A stretch of DNA of 31,054 nucleotides. Origin: CAZXMB01 sp964641715 (GTDB taxonomy: Bacteria > Desulfobacterota > BSN033 > UBA1163). Positions 7,080 to 15,992 of this stretch are shown here, one piece after another (within the stretch, counting starts at the first letter, position 1; each line of letters begins with the position of its first letter). The position numbers and the translations under genes were made by a program. Below the pieces are notes generated by a model. The model did not search any database and was not told where the DNA came from. It saw nothing but the letters and a program-made list of their open reading frames with translations. The DNA lies in the NCBI GenBank assembly GCA_964641715.1, contig CAZXMB010000008.1, positions 1 to 31,054 of the forward strand, written 5' to 3'.

Positions 7080-10000
7080 ATGAAGCCCCTTTGGTCAGAA
7101 GGTCAGGTGGTTGGCCTAAAAGCCCTTACCCTGACATCCTACCTGAACGGGCACCCTGCACTTAACCGACGGGCTATTTTTTGTGAACAAACCCATGAGA
7201 GGTTGATCAGAGTGAGCCAGAAAAAAGAAAAATTAACCTGGAGAAAATATCTCGAAGGTTTTTTACAGCGAACCCCCGGATTGAAGGCCATTTCCGATCC
7301 GGAAAAACTCGAGTATTACCGGAATGATCTCAATGTGGACCTTCCGCCTTTACTCCGGGACCTGATGCTCAGGAGCCTTCCTGATCTCGTTTTTCAACCT
7401 TCTACGGAAGAACAAATCCTCGAAATCTTTGTCTTTGCCGAAAAGCATCAGATTCCTCTAACCATCCGTGGTGCGGGAACGTGGGGATACGGAGGTGCGG
7501 TCCCGACACGAGGCGGGATACTGGTCGATCTCAGTCTAATGGATACCATTGAGGTCAATCCTGAGACCCTCGTGATCACCGTTGGTCCGGGTGCTCGTTT
7601 CATCGATATCCACCGGGAACTCGAACGCCATCACCTCACCCTCCTCAGCATGACTTCTGGAAAAGGCGGAACCTTCATCGGCTGGATGGCCACAGGAGGA
7701 ATGGGATTTGGTACCTTCCGCCACGGAGCAGTACGAAAACAGTTGATCTCCATCCGGGTGATCACACCTGATGGAAAGGTCCGGAATCTGAAAGCAGATG
7801 ATCCGGAGATGAAAAACTTCCTCTCCACGGAAGGCCAGATGGGGATTATTGTGAGAGCTACGGTCAGGGTCGGACCGAAACCCTCCCAATGGTTCCCACT
7901 GATCATCCCCTTTGAAAAATCATCTGAGGCCTATGACTTTGTGAAACAGCTTTCGGACCACTCCTTATTCATCCCCCACGATCTTATCGTCTACCATACC
8001 GAATTGATACGCATCCTGAAGGCACAATCGAATGGAAGAATCTCCATCCCCGATAAAAATTGGGTCTTAGTGGCTTTTACCAATAATGAACAGGCCCGTG
8101 GGTTCAAGACTTATCTTGATGGTCACGGAATTCAAACCGGGGATGAGGGGTCAGCGAATACCCTGTGGGAAGAGCGGTTTCTTCCCATGTCCATCAAGCC
8201 TCTGGGGCCCTCTCTCCTCGCCACAGAGGTCATCCTTCCTGTTGATCAAGTCGCCTCCTATTACGAAAAGATCAGCGAATGGGGAAAACGATTAGGCGTA
8301 ACTTTTTATCCCTCCTCTCATCTTATCAGCCAGGGTCAGGTGCTATTTCTTGCGATGATCACCTCGGACCATCGGAAGGCAATCTTTTACATAGACCTCA
8401 TGCTTATCCCGATGATGGTCAGGCTGGCTGTGCAGTTTTATCATGGCAAACCCTATGGCCTGGGAATATGGAATACCCCCTTTCTGAGAGACCTTTATTC
8501 CAGGGAGGAGCTGAAAGAACTCACCCGATATAAGAAAAAAGTGGATCCCTCAGGAATCCTCAATCCGGGAAAGTTTTTTGGCATCTCAGGAAGACTGGGA
8601 TCACTGCAGAAAATCCTTTTTCATCCGGATCTGTTTAATCTTGAACTCGCCTCCACCGGGGCACTCCTCTTCAAGCTTTTTTCCCTCCTTCCCGAGAAGT
8701 CACTGCGAGCCCGCATCCCCATTGCTCCTGAGGGGTTCGAAGGGATCGCACGGGATGTCTTCTCCTGTGCCCAATGTGGAAACTGTGTCGCCCGATGTCC
8801 GGTTTATCATGCCACAAGAGATGAAACCTTCACAGCCAGGGGGAAGCTTCTCCTCATGAAAAGGGCACTGGAAAAGAAGAGGATCGAGCTCTCAAAGGTC
8901 CTTCCCCTCTACCTCTGCCTCCACTGTGGACGCTGTGATGAAGAGTGCCAGGTCAATATAAAACACCGCCCGCTTTACAAAGACCTCGAAAAATATTTAT
9001 CAGCGACGATCGTTTTCCCGATTCAGGAAATTACCCGTTTTATCCAGGAAGTGGAAAATAGTCCGGAGTTTTATCGGTTCCTCGACATCATTCGGACGGG
9101 GTTTGATCAGAAGATCCGTGAACAACGGCAGACCTTTCCCAGGTACCGTGTTTCGATCGATGAAGAATGCTGTCTTCAGTGCGGGACCTGCGTGGATGCT
9201 TGCATGTACAGCGTCCGAAAGCGCGATGAGTCCGATCCTCGCCGGGTGATCGTTGCTGACGAATCACTCTGCCGGGGTTGCGGGGCCTGTCTGGAACGGT
9301 GTCCCCAGATTGCGCAGAAGATTGCGGCGACCTCTGTGGAACTTCATCCCGATTACCTCCGTATGGATGACCCGTACTGGACGAGTGAGGTCATCACCCA
9401 CATCGACCTGGAGGCCACCACAGGGAAGATCCCTGTTTCGGGTACGGGTCAGGGAGACCCGCATCGAGGCTCGGGTAATGACGGCATCCGGTTTGGCCAC
9501 TTTCACATTGTAGGCCCTGCTCAGAATCTTCTTTATGAAAGTTCCGCAGACGCAATTGCCGTTCAACTGGGCCGGCGACCCAAGTTCCTGAGGTTCGATG
9601 GAGGAAGAAACGAAACCCCAGCCCCACGCCTCATCAGGCTGAAAACCCCCCTCCTTATAGATGTCCTTCCAATGGACGGAAAAGACGATCTCGTAGAGGC
9701 GATGTTTGAATCGGCCGCTGTCATGGGAACCCGTGTCACCCTCCGTTGGGAAGAATTTCAACGTCTCCGATCAAAGATCAAGGACAGAATCAGCTCCCTG
9801 ATCCTCAGGCTGAGCGCAAACGATTTGGCAAAGTGGTCCGGCGGAACGAAGGACCCTCTTCCCGATCTGATAGAAATTGAACTGGATGATGCTATTCTTA
9901 ACCGGGCCAAAGAACTAAGCGGTCTCTTTCCAAAGTCAACGGTGCTTTGCGCCGTCATAAAAATTAAGAGGGGGGATGTGAACTCCGAGCTTCAACCCTC

Positions 10001-13000
10001 CCCTGCCTTTCAAAAAATGCTTGACTCCCTGATGGTCTCACCTTTCGATATCCTCTGCCTCACCTCGGATAATGATCCGGAAAAGGGATATTACCCCACC
10101 ACCGATGCCGTACCTGCGGTTCATCGTTTTCTGGTCGAAAGCAAAGCGAGGCACCGTTTCTCTCTTCTTGCGGCCGGTGGAATCCGCTCGGCCGCGGATT
10201 CTCAAAAAACGATCCAGCGGGGAGCCAATGGCATCAAGATCGATTGGCCAATTCTTCTGACCGCAGATCCAATGGCCTGGCAGCGATTTCTGAGGGGAGA
10301 ACCTCTCAGGATCCTTTATGATACTTTAACCCTAACAAAACGGATCACCAATCTCCTCCGGGTCTGGAATATCCAGATGATCGAGGTTTTAGGTGCCTCC
10401 GGTTTCAAAGAAATCCGAAAGACCGTAGGGGAGGAGAACCGGCTCCTTATTTTTGACGACCTGGAAGAGAGGGTCTACGATATCCTGAAGAGCGGGAACC
10501 GCCTGGAACGAAACCGCAGGACCAACACTGCACGGATTCAACGGGAAGGAGAGGGCCTGGGATGGCGTTACCATCAATTGAAGGATCTCGTCAAACCCTG
10601 TCCCCATCCCCACCGTTTCTACCATTGTGACCTGAAACCTTCCTGTTACCGTATCTTCGATCGAGATCATGTATGGCCAGCCCATCTCATCGCATCCGTT
10701 GGACGGATGGCCAGTGGTAACCCGGAAACCCTTCTTCTCAGCCATGTAGAGGAACGGGGAAATTTGGGAGATGGTTTCGATTTCATCCAGGTTCAATTCA
10801 GGCAGAATCCCGATACCCTCCCGGATGAAAAACTGGATGAAATCTCGACCGGTCTTCAGATCTCACCTCACCTTAAGCTCAGGACACCCTTCATCGGAGC
10901 CGGGATGTCTATGGGTTCTATCGGTCCGGGGACCTGGCGCGCCCGGGTATTGGCGACGCGGACCCTCGGAGCCCAAATGGATACGGGAGAGGGAGGATAT
11001 CCGACTATTTTTATCCTTGACTCGAAATGGAACCCCCTCGATTTAACGGATCACCAGGTCACCCTTCTGGGCCGGTTCATGGATGAAAGAAAGCTCATTC
11101 CGATAGAGGAATTGATCAAACGATTGCCTCAGGAGGCGGAGAAATCTTCTGAATATCAAGGGCTACGGGAGGCCCTTGGGAAGTATCCGGCTTCCATGCC
11201 GGTTCAATATGTTCCAATCGTCACACCGGAAGATCAGCCCTATGTCTCGACCCAGCTCAAGACCGGGTTATTCGGAGTCACGAAGGAGACGATCCGGCGG
11301 GCACGGCGGGTGGTGATTGCCTACAGCCAGGGGGCCAAACAGGGTGTAGGAGGTCACCTGCTCGGAAGAAAAGTCTTTGGCCTTGTCTCCAGGTTGAGAG
11401 GGGTGGCGGAAGGGGTCAGCCTGATTTCTCCTTTTCCCTTCCATAATTGTTATTCCATCGAGGATGTCAAGGCATTCATCGATGCGGTGCGAATGATTAA
11501 CCGCCGCACCACGATCTGCATCAAGGTTTCACCCTCTCCTGATATTGAATTCATCGTCTCAGGTCTTGCCCGAATCGCCAAGGATAACCAGATGGTCATC
11601 GAGATCTGGCTGGACGGGCCCCGTGGAGGAACGGGCGCGGCTCCTGACATCATCAAAGGCCAGATGGGGATGCACATGGAGTATGCGATCCCCATCTGTC
11701 ATGAAAAATTAATGGATGACGGGCTGAGGGATCATGTGGTCTTTATGGGAAGCGGTGGGTTCCGCACCTGGGGGGATGTGGTCAAAGGAGTTGCCCTGGG
11801 ACTTGACGGGGTCACTCTGGGGACAGCGGACCTGGTTGCCATTGGCTGTGTCAGGGACCGCAACTGTGAGTCAGGGTGCCGGAGCGGTATCTCCACTATC
11901 GAACCGAAGATGCAGTTGCTGCGGAATGTGGAATTGAATACCCAGCAGGTCATTAACTTTCGGGCGGCTCTCCAGGTCCAAATCATGAGAGCCCTTGCCG
12001 CCCTGAAGATGAAAGACATCAGGGAACTCCGGGGCCGCTATGAGTGTATTGAATGGCCCCTTCTTGAGGAAAGGGTTAAGGAACGCCGCCGCCGGAGGGC
12101 AGAGGTTTCTTTGAGCAGACCCCCGAGAAGGCAGGAACCCGCAGGGCCTGCATTCAACCAATCCCCATCCTTAGGAACGACGCCCGCTCCCTCGGATTGC
12201 GGGGTCGCCGCTGTGGTATCAAACCATTTTATCCCGAATCACGTAATGGACCTGATGCTTGACCGTATGGCTAACCGGGGAATGGACGGTGTGGGCATCT
12301 GGAAGGGAGGTTGTTACCCCCATCACCTGGATCATTATGCCATTCATCTCATGGTCAAGGACATCCTCCAATCCCGGATCGAGGAGGGATATGCGGTCAG
12401 AGAACCTGATCTTGATCCAGAATTGATTCGAAGAAAAGCCAGGCAGGAAATCCTGACGAGACGGAAAAGAGTCACGGAAGAAATTCTGGAAAAATATTTT
12501 AAGGGGCTCGAGCTCGAGGCCTTCGATGGGGACCTTGAGAAATGCCGCATTCCCTACCGGCTCGACCCGGAAGGTCATGAAAAAGATTTCAGATGCTTTG
12601 GTGAGAAGGACCCCGGGGATGTCTTCCGATTCTTTGCGCGGGTTCGAAAGGAGGAGCTTCATCGCTTTATAGAAAATGACCTCCTTGGCGATCCCATCTG
12701 GCCGCCGCGGCAGATCCGCTATGGAGATCTGATGATCGAAAATTACAGAGAAAATGAGGATTTTTTACGGGAGGCTGAAGACGAGTATATCTATCGTCTT
12801 GCCCGAAGGATCACCCGGGAGAATTATACGGAGCTTCGTGAGAAAAAAGCGGCCGTGCTCTCCTGCGGGAAGAACTCCGGATGCTGGAAGAGCGATGGCC
12901 AGCATATCCCATGGGAACTTCCCGAGGCACCGGTCAACGTGATTCACCGGCGGCTGGCGACCGGGTCTGTGGTGGACCAGATGAATGCTCACCCCTTTGC

Positions 13001-14798
13001 CGAGCTTCACACCGCTTTGACTCATAACGGAGAAACAACCAATTATCGGACGATGCTGAACCGGGTTTCTCAATTTAACTTGACCCCACTGGCCCAAACC
13101 GATACGGCAGTCGCTTCCCTTAAACTCCATATGCTCAGCCAGTATCTCCGTTATCCCTTCGATGCCCTGGTCGAATCCTTCTCCCCCACGACAGGATGGA
13201 ATCTGACCCAGTTGCCCCCCGAAATCAGGGAACGCTTCGAAAGGATCCAGGAGGTGGAATTGGAAAGCGCCCCGGACGGACCCTATCAGTACCTCTGCGG
13301 CCGTATCGACCCTGATCACCGGGTAATCGAACGCCTGGACATTATCGATCCCTCTCTGCTCAGACCCAATGTGGCCATGCTCTATGATGACGGAGAAAAT
13401 TTCGTGAGCATCATCTGTTCCGAGAAGCAGGGATGTGATGCAGGCCTGAAAGAACTTCATCGCTTGGGATTGACCAAGAGCAATGTCCCCCCTCTGACCT
13501 TCACCGTCCAAACAGGAATGGTGAGCAGGGTCTTCTATGACGGGAACGGGAGGATCGCGGATTACGAGGTGCTGGATAAATTCGGCCAGAAAATAAATAT
13601 CCCTCATGGGACGTTTCCCTCACCGGAACCTCTTCCTCTCAGGACGGACTTTGAAAAGATTGAGTCTGATTCCGGCCTGATAAACTTCTTTCGGGAGAGG
13701 TTGCCCCGATGGGGATTTGCTGAGATGGAAGGAGCTTTAAAGGGAATGGCGGAGAACCTCTCCCCACTGGAGGCGGTGAAGGAACTGACGAAAATTCATG
13801 ACCGCCTGGCAGGCTTAAACACAGGAGAAAAAGACAGGGGGGCGATCATCCAAATGGTTCGAGACCACATCGATCTGTTTTTAGACCGGATGAATGGTGG
13901 AAATGGGACATGTCGTGTGACTTCGGAGAATGCCGGGAAATTGAAAGAACCGCAGGATACGGACCAGACACTCGTTGTCGATGCACGGGGTTTTCGACCC
14001 GAGGGAGTGGATCCCTTCAGGGTACTCGGTTGCTTCCTCGACCATGCCCATCGAATGGGATGGCGAAGATTCATCGTCTACCGGGCAGGAGGCCAGCGGG
14101 GGATCGGGATGGGCATGGGGTCTTGGGACACTTCCGATACAGTGGTGGATGTATTCGGAAGTCCCGGAGAGTATCTGGGTGCCTTCAACATGGGAACGAC
14201 GATTCGTGTCCATGGCCACGCACAGAATTTTACCGGAATGGTCATGCACTCTGGCACACTGGAAATTCATGGGGATGCAGGTAAGGTCATCGGATACTCC
14301 TCCAAAGGAGGAACGTTCAACATCCTTGGCAATATCGTGGACCGGGGATGGGTCTGCGCGGTGAGTGATCCCCGGGGACCCGGGTTGCGGGTCAATATGG
14401 TCGGGACGGCATACGAACACCTCTGTCAGGCCCTCATGGGCGGATCAATCCTCATGTTGGGCCTCTTCTGGGGAAATGACGGGATCCTCCACCAGATGGA
14501 ATCTCCGTACAGAGGGGCAAAAATTCTGGCCGGTGCCTCTGCCGGAGAGGTGATCTTTTACGACCCCAAAGGCAGTTTAAAAGAGGCCCAGTATGGGAGC
14601 TGTGTCGCCAATCCGATCGATCATGAAAAGTGGGAAGAGATCATGAACCGCCTGATCAGCCTTGATAAAATATTTAATCTGGGAATTATCAGAAAAAACA
14701 ACCATCTCAAAGCAAATATCGATGGAGATTTAAAAACGATAGCCCCTGATGATTTTCGATGGATTCTCCCTAAAGGAGAGCTGGAAGGCTATCATTAA
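7080..14798 (+). CDS. Giant FAD/FeS-glutamate synthase-glutaminase fusion
   Basis: One uninterrupted 2572-residue protein. In order: a FAD-linked oxidase of GlcD type (about 100-500, with RGAGTWGYGGA near 131); a GlcF-type FeS part (Cys563/566/569/573 and 613/616/619/623); a two-cluster ferredoxin (Cys697-708 and 731-741); a degenerate glutamate-synthase-like barrel (about 775-1150, with LAAGGIRSAADS near 1030); a canonical FMN barrel (about 1270-1660) with Cys1590/1596/1600; a class-II glutaminase starting DCGVAAVVS at Cys1707 with HNGE at 1982; and a GXGXG domain (about 2299-2540). It probably makes glutamate from glutamine and 2-oxoglutarate, with electrons from a 2-hydroxyacid or ferredoxin rather than from a GltD partner, which is absent. 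ATG 7080 has a poor ribosome site; GTG 7212 (codon 45), preceded by GAGAGG, may be the true start. Confidence 0.88.
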   Translation: MKPLWSEGQVVGLKALTLTSYLNGHPALNRRAIFCEQTHERLIRVSQKKEKLTWRKYLEGFLQRTPGLKAISDPEKLEYYRNDLNVDLPPLLRDLMLRSLPDLVFQPSTEEQILEIFVFAEKHQIPLTIRGAGTWGYGGAVPTRGGILVDLSLMDTIEVNPETLVITVGPGARFIDIHRELERHHLTLLSMTSGKGGTFIGWMATGGMGFGTFRHGAVRKQLISIRVITPDGKVRNLKADDPEMKNFLSTEGQMGIIVRATVRVGPKPSQWFPLIIPFEKSSEAYDFVKQLSDHSLFIPHDLIVYHTELIRILKAQSNGRISIPDKNWVLVAFTNNEQARGFKTYLDGHGIQTGDEGSANTLWEERFLPMSIKPLGPSLLATEVILPVDQVASYYEKISEWGKRLGVTFYPSSHLISQGQVLFLAMITSDHRKAIFYIDLMLIPMMVRLAVQFYHGKPYGLGIWNTPFLRDLYSREELKELTRYKKKVDPSGILNPGKFFGISGRLGSLQKILFHPDLFNLELASTGALLFKLFSLLPEKSLRARIPIAPEGFEGIARDVFSCAQCGNCVARCPVYHATRDETFTARGKLLLMKRALEKKRIELSKVLPLYLCLHCGRCDEECQVNIKHRPLYKDLEKYLSATIVFPIQEITRFIQEVENSPEFYRFLDIIRTGFDQKIREQRQTFPRYRVSIDEECCLQCGTCVDACMYSVRKRDESDPRRVIVADESLCRGCGACLERCPQIAQKIAATSVELHPDYLRMDDPYWTSEVITHIDLEATTGKIPVSGTGQGDPHRGSGNDGIRFGHFHIVGPAQNLLYESSADAIAVQLGRRPKFLRFDGGRNETPAPRLIRLKTPLLIDVLPMDGKDDLVEAMFESAAVMGTRVTLRWEEFQRLRSKIKDRISSLILRLSANDLAKWSGGTKDPLPDLIEIELDDAILNRAKELSGLFPKSTVLCAVIKIKRGDVNSELQPSPAFQKMLDSLMVSPFDILCLTSDNDPEKGYYPTTDAVPAVHRFLVESKARHRFSLLAAGGIRSAADSQKTIQRGANGIKIDWPILLTADPMAWQRFLRGEPLRILYDTLTLTKRITNLLRVWNIQMIEVLGASGFKEIRKTVGEENRLLIFDDLEERVYDILKSGNRLERNRRTNTARIQREGEGLGWRYHQLKDLVKPCPHPHRFYHCDLKPSCYRIFDRDHVWPAHLIASVGRMASGNPETLLLSHVEERGNLGDGFDFIQVQFRQNPDTLPDEKLDEISTGLQISPHLKLRTPFIGAGMSMGSIGPGTWRARVLATRTLGAQMDTGEGGYPTIFILDSKWNPLDLTDHQVTLLGRFMDERKLIPIEELIKRLPQEAEKSSEYQGLREALGKYPASMPVQYVPIVTPEDQPYVSTQLKTGLFGVTKETIRRARRVVIAYSQGAKQGVGGHLLGRKVFGLVSRLRGVAEGVSLISPFPFHNCYSIEDVKAFIDAVRMINRRTTICIKVSPSPDIEFIVSGLARIAKDNQMVIEIWLDGPRGGTGAAPDIIKGQMGMHMEYAIPICHEKLMDDGLRDHVVFMGSGGFRTWGDVVKGVALGLDGVTLGTADLVAIGCVRDRNCESGCRSGISTIEPKMQLLRNVELNTQQVINFRAALQVQIMRALAALKMKDIRELRGRYECIEWPLLEERVKERRRRRAEVSLSRPPRRQEPAGPAFNQSPSLGTTPAPSDCGVAAVVSNHFIPNHVMDLMLDRMANRGMDGVGIWKGGCYPHHLDHYAIHLMVKDILQSRIEEGYAVREPDLDPELIRRKARQEILTRRKRVTEEILEKYFKGLELEAFDGDLEKCRIPYRLDPEGHEKDFRCFGEKDPGDVFRFFARVRKEELHRFIENDLLGDPIWPPRQIRYGDLMIENYRENEDFLREAEDEYIYRLARRITRENYTELREKKAAVLSCGKNSGCWKSDGQHIPWELPEAPVNVIHRRLATGSVVDQMNAHPFAELHTALTHNGETTNYRTMLNRVSQFNLTPLAQTDTAVASLKLHMLSQYLRYPFDALVESFSPTTGWNLTQLPPEIRERFERIQEVELESAPDGPYQYLCGRIDPDHRVIERLDIIDPSLLRPNVAMLYDDGENFVSIICSEKQGCDAGLKELHRLGLTKSNVPPLTFTVQTGMVSRVFYDGNGRIADYEVLDKFGQKINIPHGTFPSPEPLPLRTDFEKIESDSGLINFFRERLPRWGFAEMEGALKGMAENLSPLEAVKELTKIHDRLAGLNTGEKDRGAIIQMVRDHIDLFLDRMNGGNGTCRVTSENAGKLKEPQDTDQTLVVDARGFRPEGVDPFRVLGCFLDHAHRMGWRRFIVYRAGGQRGIGMGMGSWDTSDTVVDVFGSPGEYLGAFNMGTTIRVHGHAQNFTGMVMHSGTLEIHGDAGKVIGYSSKGGTFNILGNIVDRGWVCAVSDPRGPGLRVNMVGTAYEHLCQALMGGSILMLGLFWGNDGILHQMESPYRGAKILAGASAGEVIFYDPKGSLKEAQYGSCVANPIDHEKWEEIMNRLISLDKIFNLGIIRKNNHLKANIDGDLKTIAPDDFRWILPKGELEGYH

Positions 14799-14959
14799 GC
14801 AGAAGGTCAGGTTAAGGAGATTGGGCAGGGGGCGCAGCCTGGCATCAGCAGACACCTCCCCGGGGAAAAAGCAGTCAAGGACATCTCAAAGAGGAGAATG
14901 CTTCCCAAGGGCACGGACGCCCTCTCCCCTGCCCTTCTTCATTTTAAAGAAGTGGCCGG

Positions 14960-15214
14960 ATGGACGAAATCAGTTATTTGAAACTTGTCCCCCCTGTTGA
15001 GAAGAAAACCGACCAAGAAAAACCTCCTTTAGACCCCCTGGTCCGATTCAAGAGGGTAGTTCTCAATCTGACCCAAAACGGACTGGATTGCCTGGACCGA
15101 GTCTCTAAAAGAGAAATGAAAAAATCCTCTCCCTCCCCCTCTCTGATGGAGGAATACTTTCTTCTCCATCACAATCTCGACTTCATCAAAAGATTATGTG
15201 AAACCAAAAAATAG
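14960..15214 (+). CDS. Small hypothetical protein
   Basis: An 84-codon frame (starts MDEISYLKLV, ends RLCETKK), charged, with a helical-looking middle and no motif I recognise. It follows the giant fusion by 161 bases and is on the same strand. The ribosome site is weak. It is the only plausible gene in the 480-base gap between the fusion and the ABM gene. It could equally be non-coding; an overlapping frame at 14749-15000 looks worse. Confidence 0.4.
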   Translation: MDEISYLKLVPPVEKKTDQEKPPLDPLVRFKRVVLNLTQNGLDCLDRVSKREMKKSSPSPSLMEEYFLLHHNLDFIKRLCETKK

Positions 15215-15224
15215 AAATTTCTGC

Positions 15225-15253
15225 TTGAAATGCCGAAAGAGAATTGGTAAGAT
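15225..15253 (+). promoter_or_regulatory. Probable sigma-70 promoter of the ABM gene
   Basis: TTGAAA (15225-15230), a 17-base spacer and TAAGAT (15248-15253), closely followed by AAGGAGGT and the ATG at 15279. The 5' untranslated region would be about 20 bases. Confidence 0.55.
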
Positions 15254-15278
15254 ATTTAAAAAAAGGAGGTGATGGGTG

Positions 15279-15566
15279 ATGGCAGTGAGGATCATTATTG
15301 ACCGAAAGGTGAAGAAGGGAAAGGAAGCGGAATTTGCAAACCTGCTCAGGGATCTGAGATCGAAGGCGGTTCCCTCCAAAGGTTACATCTCAGGGGAGAC
15401 CCTCCGGTCCGTAGAGGATCGTTACAACTATATCGTCATCACCACATGGCAGAGCGTGGATGAATGGAAGGAATGGGAAAAGAACCCGGAGCGAAAGAAG
15501 ATTCAGGCGAAGATCGAGAAGTTGATGGCCAGACCCACCAAAACCAAGATCTACGTCTACGCCTGA
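15279..15566 (+). CDS. ABM-domain (antibiotic biosynthesis monooxygenase-like) protein
   Basis: A 95-residue protein of the dimeric alpha/beta ABM fold. It starts with a strand (AVRIIIDRKVKKGKEAEF), carries the family's GYISGETLRS and YIVITTWQSVDEWKEWEKNPER segments, and ends in a last strand, TKIYVYA. Such stand-alone proteins include quinol and haem oxygenases and many of unknown substrate; nothing here fixes one. ATG 15279 is eight bases after a perfect AAGGAGGT; the GTG one codon earlier is less likely. It is probably a single-gene transcript. Confidence 0.85.
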   Translation: MAVRIIIDRKVKKGKEAEFANLLRDLRSKAVPSKGYISGETLRSVEDRYNYIVITTWQSVDEWKEWEKNPERKKIQAKIEKLMARPTKTKIYVYA

Positions 15567-15622
15567 GGCTGAATTCCATTTCAAGGCATTCACCGGATTT
15601 TGAACGGGTCCAAACATTTTTC
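15567..15622. other. Start of a 426-base non-coding gap
   Basis: From 15567 to 15992 there is no long gene. The gap holds a promoter, a candidate structured RNA and two hairpins, described separately. The last part (15867-15992) shows only a small hairpin near 15943-15960 and the ribosome site of the GAF gene. Confidence 0.5.
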
Positions 15623-15650
15623 TTGACCTGAAATTTGAGGGGCGTATAAT
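15623..15650 (+). promoter_or_regulatory. Strong sigma-70 promoter
   Basis: TTGACC (15623-15628), a 16-base spacer and a perfect TATAAT (15645-15650). It is the best sigma-70 promoter seen in the window. The predicted start near 15657 opens the structured region that follows, more than 330 bases before the next sizeable gene. Confidence 0.75.
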
Positions 15651-15789
15651 ATAGATCAGAAGATGCAATCGGATCAGCTTCATATTTTGAACCCAAACAG
15701 TGGTGATGACTTTTATTGTTCCTATCGAACAAAAGTTTACCCACTGTCTCCGGCTGATCACTAAAGAATAGATACAATGTCATCAGCGA

Positions 15790-15822
15790 GGGCCGTGGGT
15801 AGATAAAATTTTACCACGGCCC
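15790..15822 (+). terminator. Strong GC-rich hairpin
   Basis: GGGCCGTGG (15790-15798) pairs with CCACGGCCC (15814-15822). The T-rich tail is broken (TTCATATTTTG), so this may be a regulatory stem or a weak terminator ahead of the better one at 15836. Confidence 0.6.
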
Positions 15823-15835
15823 TTCATATTTTGAG

Positions 15836-15865
15836 CCGTGGGAAAATTGTTCTCACGGTTTTTTT
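15836..15865 (+). terminator. Intrinsic terminator
   Basis: A 9-bp stem (15836-15844 with 15850-15858, one G-U) is followed by seven T. It repeats the CCGTGG/CCACGG theme of the preceding hairpin. It would end transcripts from the promoter at 15623 unless antiterminated. Confidence 0.85.
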
Positions 15866-15992
15866 ATTCACCCTCAGGTTTTTGAGAGGGGTGATGAATG
15901 CCGTTAAAGTTTCAAAGGGACCGACCTGCTCAAATGGCCGGGGACGAAACAGTTTCGTTTTATAAGGTTAAATGTTAAAAAGGGAGACTGCG

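Larger units (their letters stand above)
15657..15866 (+). ncRNA. Candidate structured RNA or leader
   Basis: Behind a strong promoter lies a nested fold. GATCAGC (15672-15678) pairs with GCTGATC (15753-15759). ACAGTGG (15697-15703) pairs with CCACTGT (15741-15747). CTTTT and GTTC (15710-15721) pair with GAAC and AAAAG (15727-15735). The internal-loop strand TGATGAC (15704-15710) is perfectly complementary to GTCATCA (15779-15785), a possible pseudoknot. CTTCATATTTTGA occurs at 15678-15690 and again at 15822-15834. A terminator ends the unit. It matches no riboswitch class I know. A 33-codon frame from ATG 15663 to TAA 15764 also fits inside, so a leader peptide is the alternative. Confidence 0.45.

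Noticed and set aside
12765..13607. 280-codon minus-strand frame inside the glutamate synthase fusion
   Set aside because: It is a mirror of the glutaminase coding region, where the plus strand shows conserved HNGE and TDTAVA motifs.
14749..15000. 83-codon frame overlapping the end of the fusion
   Set aside because: It starts inside the fusion gene in another frame, has low-complexity Arg/Ser content and no ribosome site.
15867..15971. Possible riboswitch upstream of the GAF gene
   Set aside because: I compared it by eye with c-di-GMP, fluoride, ZTP and guanidine consensus cores and found no match; only a short hairpin is visible.
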